From NCBI GenBank assembly GCA_965247125.1, contig CBDFGO010000002.1, positions 682,001-746,000 of the forward strand: a stretch of DNA of 64,000 nt, written 5' to 3'. The position numbers and the translations under genes were made by a program. This DNA is from CALBJU01 sp965247125 (GTDB taxonomy: Bacteria > Bacteroidota > Rhodothermia > Rhodothermales > UBA10348). Positions within the stretch are counted from its first letter, which is position 1, and each line of letters starts with the position of its first letter. Of this stretch, positions 60,396 through 64,000 are shown piece by piece. Below the pieces are notes generated by a model. It did not search any database. It saw only the letters and a list, made by a program, of their open reading frames with translations, and had not been told where the DNA came from.

Positions 60396-62090
60396 TCAAG
60401 TCTGAATGATTCCTGGATTAAACACAGCTATCTCGGGATTCAGGTCTGCCACCTCCAGACCTCTGCTGATCCAGGAGCGTGTGTGATCGGGGGCGATCAC
60501 TTCATCGACCCACATACGGGCCGCAGCATAGTACGGTGAAGTTTGTCGGTCATACCGGGCCTGAATCTCCTCGAGCAGTGTAGACTCTTCACTCTCGGTG
60601 AGTTCTCGCCCGCTCCTCTTTAGTGTTGCCTTCTTTATCTGAAGGAGTGTGTTGGCCGCTTGAGCTCCACCCATTACGGCAATTCGAGCCGTGGGCCAGG
60701 CACAAATCATTCGCGGATCGTACGCCCGTCCGCACATCGCATAGTTCCCTGCACCGTAGGAGTTGCCGACTATCACAGTAAATTTGGGGACAACGGAGTT
60801 GGCAACCGCGCTAACTAGTTTCGCTCCGTCTTTTATTATTCCACCGTGCTCCGCCCGTGATCCCACCATAAAGCCGGATACGTCCTGGAAAAATACGAGT
60901 GGAATTCGCTTCTGATTACAGTTCATTATGAACCGGGCGGCTTTGTTCGCAGAGTCGGAGTAGATTACACCACCTGCTTGAAGCTCATCTGTTCGGGCCC
61001 TGACTCCTGCGCGCGCTTTGACAATTTCTCTCTGGTTCGCCACGATCCCCACACTCCATCCGTCGATACGCGCATACCCCGTTAGAAGGGTTCGTCCATA
61101 GCCTGCCTTGTATTCTGTCCAACTCTCCTCATCTATGATCCGGCCAAGGACATCGAACATATCATAGGGCTCCGACCCCGATTCGGGCATTATTCCTCGA
61201 ATTTCGCCTGAATCAAACGCTGGGCTTACTGAATCAACACGGTTGAATCCAGCAGAATCTGCCGACGCCATTCGTGCAACCAGATCGCGGATGGTCGAGA
61301 GACACGTAGCATCATCGGGTACCTTGTAGTCAGTAACACCCGAAATTTCAGAATGAGTCGAGGCGCCTCCCAGCGTTTCCTTGTCTACTTCCTCCCCAAC
61401 GGCCGCCTTCACCAGAAACGGACCGGCGAGAAACACGGAGCCTGTTCCATCCACGATCAAAGCTTCGTCGCTCATTATCGGTAGATATGCGCCACCTGCC
61501 ACGCAACTACCCATGATGGCCGCTATCTGGGGGATGCCTCGGGCGGAGAGAACGGCATTGTTTCGAAAGATCCGGCCAAAGTGATCCCTGTCGGGAAATA
61601 TCTCATCTTGCCTGGGAAGAAAGACGCCTGCCGAGTCGACCAGATAAATAATGGGGAGACGATTCTCGAGGGCAATTTCCTGAGCTCGCAGGTTTTTCTT
61701 GGCCGTCAAGGGAAACCACGCTCCTGCCTTCACCGTCGCGTCATTCGCCACGATCATGCAGAGTCTTCCACTTACGTGTCCCGTACCCATGACTGTTCCC
61801 GCAGCCGGGCAACCCCCCTCTTCCTCGTACATCCCCTCCGCCACGAACGTCCCAATCTCCTGAAACTCTGAGTGTGGGTCGAGCAGTGTCGCGATCCGCT
61901 CACGCGGGAGCATCTTACCCCTGTCGTGTTCACGCTTTTGACGCTTTTCACCGCCCCCTTTGAAGATCAGCTTCCGCTTCTCATCATGCGCGAGGAGCAG
62001 ACGATCGTAGGCTTCGCTTCTTTTCTTGAAGCGATCATTCTTTGGATCGATTGACTCGCCTACCGTTCTCGACTCTTCAAATTCAGGCAT
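60396..62090 (-). CDS. Acyl-CoA carboxylase carboxyltransferase (beta) subunit
   Basis: 564 residues of crotonase-like carboxyltransferase. The N-terminal half has GRLCMIVANDATVKAGAW, IIYLVDSAGVFLPRQDEIF, and AAIMGSCVAGGAYLPIMSDE. The C-terminal half has GWSVGIVANQRE, PLVFFQDVSGFMVGS and VGNSYGAGNYAMCGRAYDPR. This set is nearest to methylcrotonyl-CoA carboxylase beta (leucine degradation), but propionyl- or geranyl-CoA forms are close. The biotin-carrying alpha subunit is not in the window. Starts at the ATG at 62090, with GGAA upstream. Confidence 0.9.
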   Translation of the reverse strand: MPEFEESRTVGESIDPKNDRFKKRSEAYDRLLLAHDEKRKLIFKGGGEKRQKREHDRGKMLPRERIATLLDPHSEFQEIGTFVAEGMYEEEGGCPAAGTVMGTGHVSGRLCMIVANDATVKAGAWFPLTAKKNLRAQEIALENRLPIIYLVDSAGVFLPRQDEIFPDRDHFGRIFRNNAVLSARGIPQIAAIMGSCVAGGAYLPIMSDEALIVDGTGSVFLAGPFLVKAAVGEEVDKETLGGASTHSEISGVTDYKVPDDATCLSTIRDLVARMASADSAGFNRVDSVSPAFDSGEIRGIMPESGSEPYDMFDVLGRIIDEESWTEYKAGYGRTLLTGYARIDGWSVGIVANQREIVKARAGVRARTDELQAGGVIYSDSANKAARFIMNCNQKRIPLVFFQDVSGFMVGSRAEHGGIIKDGAKLVSAVANSVVPKFTVIVGNSYGAGNYAMCGRAYDPRMICAWPTARIAVMGGAQAANTLLQIKKATLKRSGRELTESEESTLLEEIQARYDRQTSPYYAAARMWVDEVIAPDHTRSWISRGLEVADLNPEIAVFNPGIIQT

Positions 62091-62129
62091 ACATTCCGTG
62101 GAGGTTTCCCACGATCAATTGGTGTGTAC

Positions 62130-62158
62130 AAAAAAAGCCCGGCCTGAAAGGCCGGGCT
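62130..62158 (-). terminator. Rho-independent terminator after the small CsbD-like gene
   Basis: On the minus strand a 9-bp GC-rich stem (62136-62144 with 62150-62158) with a 5-nt loop is followed at once by a run of T residues (the A run near 62130-62136). It is 27 nt past the stop of the small gene. This is the one canonical T-tract terminator in the window. Confidence 0.88.
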
Positions 62159-62184
62159 CATCTGATTTCGATGGGAGCTTCGAA

Positions 62185-62379
62185 TTACAGAAATGCAGAT
62201 ATCTTCTGAATGATTTCTGGTTTCGGCTCACCGGTCTTCTCATGGATAAGATCGACCATTTTCGTCAGTTTGCCTCGTGCTTTTTTCATTTCGGTTTCAC
62301 CGAATTCATGGTCGCTCCAGATGGTTTCAATCTGGTTGACCACACGGGCCCAACTGTCGTTCATGCCTTGGGTTGCCAT
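62185..62379 (-). CDS. Small protein, distantly CsbD-like
   Basis: 64 residues. The pattern NDSWARVVNQIETIWSD, then KKARGKLTKMVDLIHEKTGE and a final QKISAFL, follows the layout of CsbD/YjbJ stress proteins (two Trp near the start, a Lys/Arg-rich turn, I-x-E-K/R-x-G near the end). Similarity is by eye and weak. The ATG at 62379 and the strong terminator downstream support a real, independently transcribed gene. Upstream, GCTCATGAGC at 62406-62415 is a perfect 10-bp palindrome. Confidence 0.65.
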   Translation of the reverse strand: MATQGMNDSWARVVNQIETIWSDHEFGETEMKKARGKLTKMVDLIHEKTGEPKPEIIQKISAFL

Positions 62380-62502
62380 AATAAAAAAGGGTTGTCTAGG
62401 TCATGGCTCATGAGCACCTAATATACTCATTTTGAGGCATTCCTGCCCGGGCATGGTTCAAAGACCGTGTTAAGTCCTTCGTTTATTTTGACCGTTGCTG
62501 CA

Positions 62503-64000
62503 TCACGCCTGGTCTGGTGAATCGGGCAAATCTGACGTATTCAGGTAATCCATCAGCGAAAAAGCGTCGACCTGAATGGCATCGTCGCGAAGTTTTTCCG
62601 CCCTCTTAAGGGCTGCGGCATCATCGACGGAAATAACATTGCTCTGTACCGCTACGACCAACTGAGCTTCCAGAGGACCCTTCGGAATGTCACCCGACCG
62701 ACTGGCTCGCTTAAGCACGGCCGATACGGCCTCGGTTTCAACGCTGGCAATCATCGCTCTATCCATCCTTCCGATAGGACGATCTGCTGAGGATGGAATG
62801 TATATGCCATCCGTCAGCCGATCTCTCTGTTCGCCAGGGTGTTGCAGGATCGACGCGACCAGATGACCATCTGAGTCTGAGGGTCCAGAGGAGAGGCGGT
62901 TAATTCGCGACCAAACCCCAATGGGACCACGATAGAGCCAGCTGATTACGGGAAGTCGGAGACTGTCGAGCAGTTCGTCGAATGCCGTCTGCATCCGGAA
63001 AAAGGCCGTATCCATCACCCAGCGGAGAAGGGGTTCGTCCTCGGTTCGTCGGCCTTCCGATTCAAATCGCTTGAGGGCTGCAGACGCCAGATACATCCAG
63101 GAGAAAATATCCGCAAAACGCCCGGTAATCTTCTCTTTCCTTTTTAATGTACCACCCATCATTCCGAGCGCGAGGTCGGCCATGATGCTGAATGACGCCG
63201 AAGCCCACGCAAGTTTTCTGAAATAGCGTGCCGCTGGTCCTCCAACCGGTGCGCTCGCAAGACGTCCCCGGGTGAGAGAAAGGAGGACGGCTCGAAACGC
63301 GTTTTGAACGACCATGCCAACATGGCCCCAGAACGCACGATCGAACGCTGCCACGTCCCCCGCTTCGAGGGCCTTCACCTCCTGCAATACGAAGGGATGG
63401 GAGCGGATCGCACCCTGACCAAATATTATCAGCGTTCGAGTCAGAATATTTGCACCCTCCACCGTCACTCCAATGGGAGTGTTTATATACGCGTGGGCCA
63501 GCGCGTTTCGAGGCCCTCTGGAAATAGCATTCCCGCCAAGGATGTCCATCCCATCATTTATCGCTTCGCGGAACAGCTCGGTCGCGCTGTACTTCATTAT
63601 GGCGGTGACAACGGCCGGTTTGGCACCCTTATTCAGGGCACCATTTGTATAGCGCCGAGCGGCATCGAGCAGGTATGTATACCCGCCGATACGGGCCAGA
63701 GGCTCTTCAATTCCCTCAAATCGTCCAATTGAGAGGCCAAATTGCTTACGAACAACCGCGTGAGCACCCGCCACACGAGCAACGGTCTTCGTACCGTACG
63801 TACCCACGGCTGGAAGGGAAATGCCGCGACCGGCCGCCAAAGATTCCATCAGCATGCGCCACCCGCGACCCACGCCGGCTTCGCCACCTATAACCGATTT
63901 TTCAAGATCGACGACCACGTCGCTCCCATAGGTTGGACCATTGAAGAATGGTATTCCCATCGGATCGTGTCGCATACCATTGTCCACTCCCTCAGCGTCA
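62503..64000 (-). CDS. fadE: Acyl-CoA dehydrogenase FadE, 3' part
   Basis: The last 498 or so codons of a FadE-type acyl-CoA dehydrogenase; the 5' part lies beyond the right edge. It aligns by eye throughout with the C-terminal half of the 814-residue E. coli enzyme: GGEAGVGRGWRMLMESLAAG, FGLSIGRFEGIEEPLARI, ITVEGANILTRTLIIFGQGA (here VTVEGAN) and the DUF1974 tail with GGTLKRKEKITGRFADIFS and YLASAALKRFESEGR. FadE carries out the first, FAD-dependent step of fatty-acid beta-oxidation. Nothing suggests truncation other than the window edge. Confidence 0.93.
   Translation of the reverse strand, partial: DAEGVDNGMRHDPMGIPFFNGPTYGSDVVVDLEKSVIGGEAGVGRGWRMLMESLAAGRGISLPAVGTYGTKTVARVAGAHAVVRKQFGLSIGRFEGIEEPLARIGGYTYLLDAARRYTNGALNKGAKPAVVTAIMKYSATELFREAINDGMDILGGNAISRGPRNALAHAYINTPIGVTVEGANILTRTLIIFGQGAIRSHPFVLQEVKALEAGDVAAFDRAFWGHVGMVVQNAFRAVLLSLTRGRLASAPVGGPAARYFRKLAWASASFSIMADLALGMMGGTLKRKEKITGRFADIFSWMYLASAALKRFESEGRRTEDEPLLRWVMDTAFFRMQTAFDELLDSLRLPVISWLYRGPIGVWSRINRLSSGPSDSDGHLVASILQHPGEQRDRLTDGIYIPSSADRPIGRMDRAMIASVETEAVSAVLKRASRSGDIPKGPLEAQLVVAVQSNVISVDDAAALKRAEKLRDDAIQVDAFSLMDYLNTSDLPDSPDQA

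Overview
The window looks like chromosomal DNA of a Rhodothermales-type member of the Bacteroidota/Rhodothermota. This assignment is an inference. It rests on type IX secretion (T9SS) type-A C-terminal sorting domains with the NYPNPFNP motif, GWxTD and SIMPL proteins, a FecI/FecR/TonB-receptor/DUF4249 locus, Tat-exported sugar enzymes and an EgtB/EgtD pair. No rRNA, tRNA, insertion sequence, prophage or CRISPR array was seen.

Layout. Positions 1-5.8 kb are housekeeping and envelope genes: the start of a phosphohexomutase, a GlsB-like membrane protein, a SIMPL protein, AsnRS, a GWxTD protein and a UbiA-like membrane enzyme. Positions 5.9-26.3 kb are an extracellular-protein island: three secreted proteins with cohesin-like domains and two divergent giant secreted proteins (about 2,481 and 2,378 residues). 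One giant carries a dockerin-like segment. The giants share an N-terminal motif, a long solenoid-like body, a homologous module near residue 1,750-1,900 and a sorting domain. Positions 26.3-37.1 kb are central metabolism and regulation: a metallophosphoesterase, PDH E2/E1beta/E1alpha, an ECF sigma factor with a zinc-finger anti-sigma candidate, a polyprenol-phosphate mannosyltransferase, NADP isocitrate dehydrogenase, a GTDC1/QTMAN-like glycosyltransferase, ComF and a CcmA-like ATPase.

Positions 37.2-48.7 kb hold a BNR-propeller protein with both a lipobox and a sorting domain, then a regulated uptake locus (FecI sigma, FecR anti-sigma, two TonB-dependent receptors, a DUF4249 lipoprotein and a frameshifted lipoprotein gene). 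Positions 48.8-57.4 kb carry a family B DNA polymerase overlapping a sialidase-like gene and a GH20 hexosaminidase. These face a convergent cluster of Tat-exported TIM-barrel and Gfo/Idh proteins and a formylglycine-generating-enzyme-fold lipoprotein. Positions 57.6-64 kb hold egtB-egtD (ergothioneine), a hotdog thioesterase, an acyl-CoA carboxylase beta subunit, a small CsbD-like protein and the 3' part of fadE.

The most promising undescribed system is the 5.9-26.3 kb island. It may be a cohesin/dockerin-like surface assembly exported by T9SS and built on giant solenoid proteins. The domain calls are read by eye from sequence patterns, and binding between the parts is inference.
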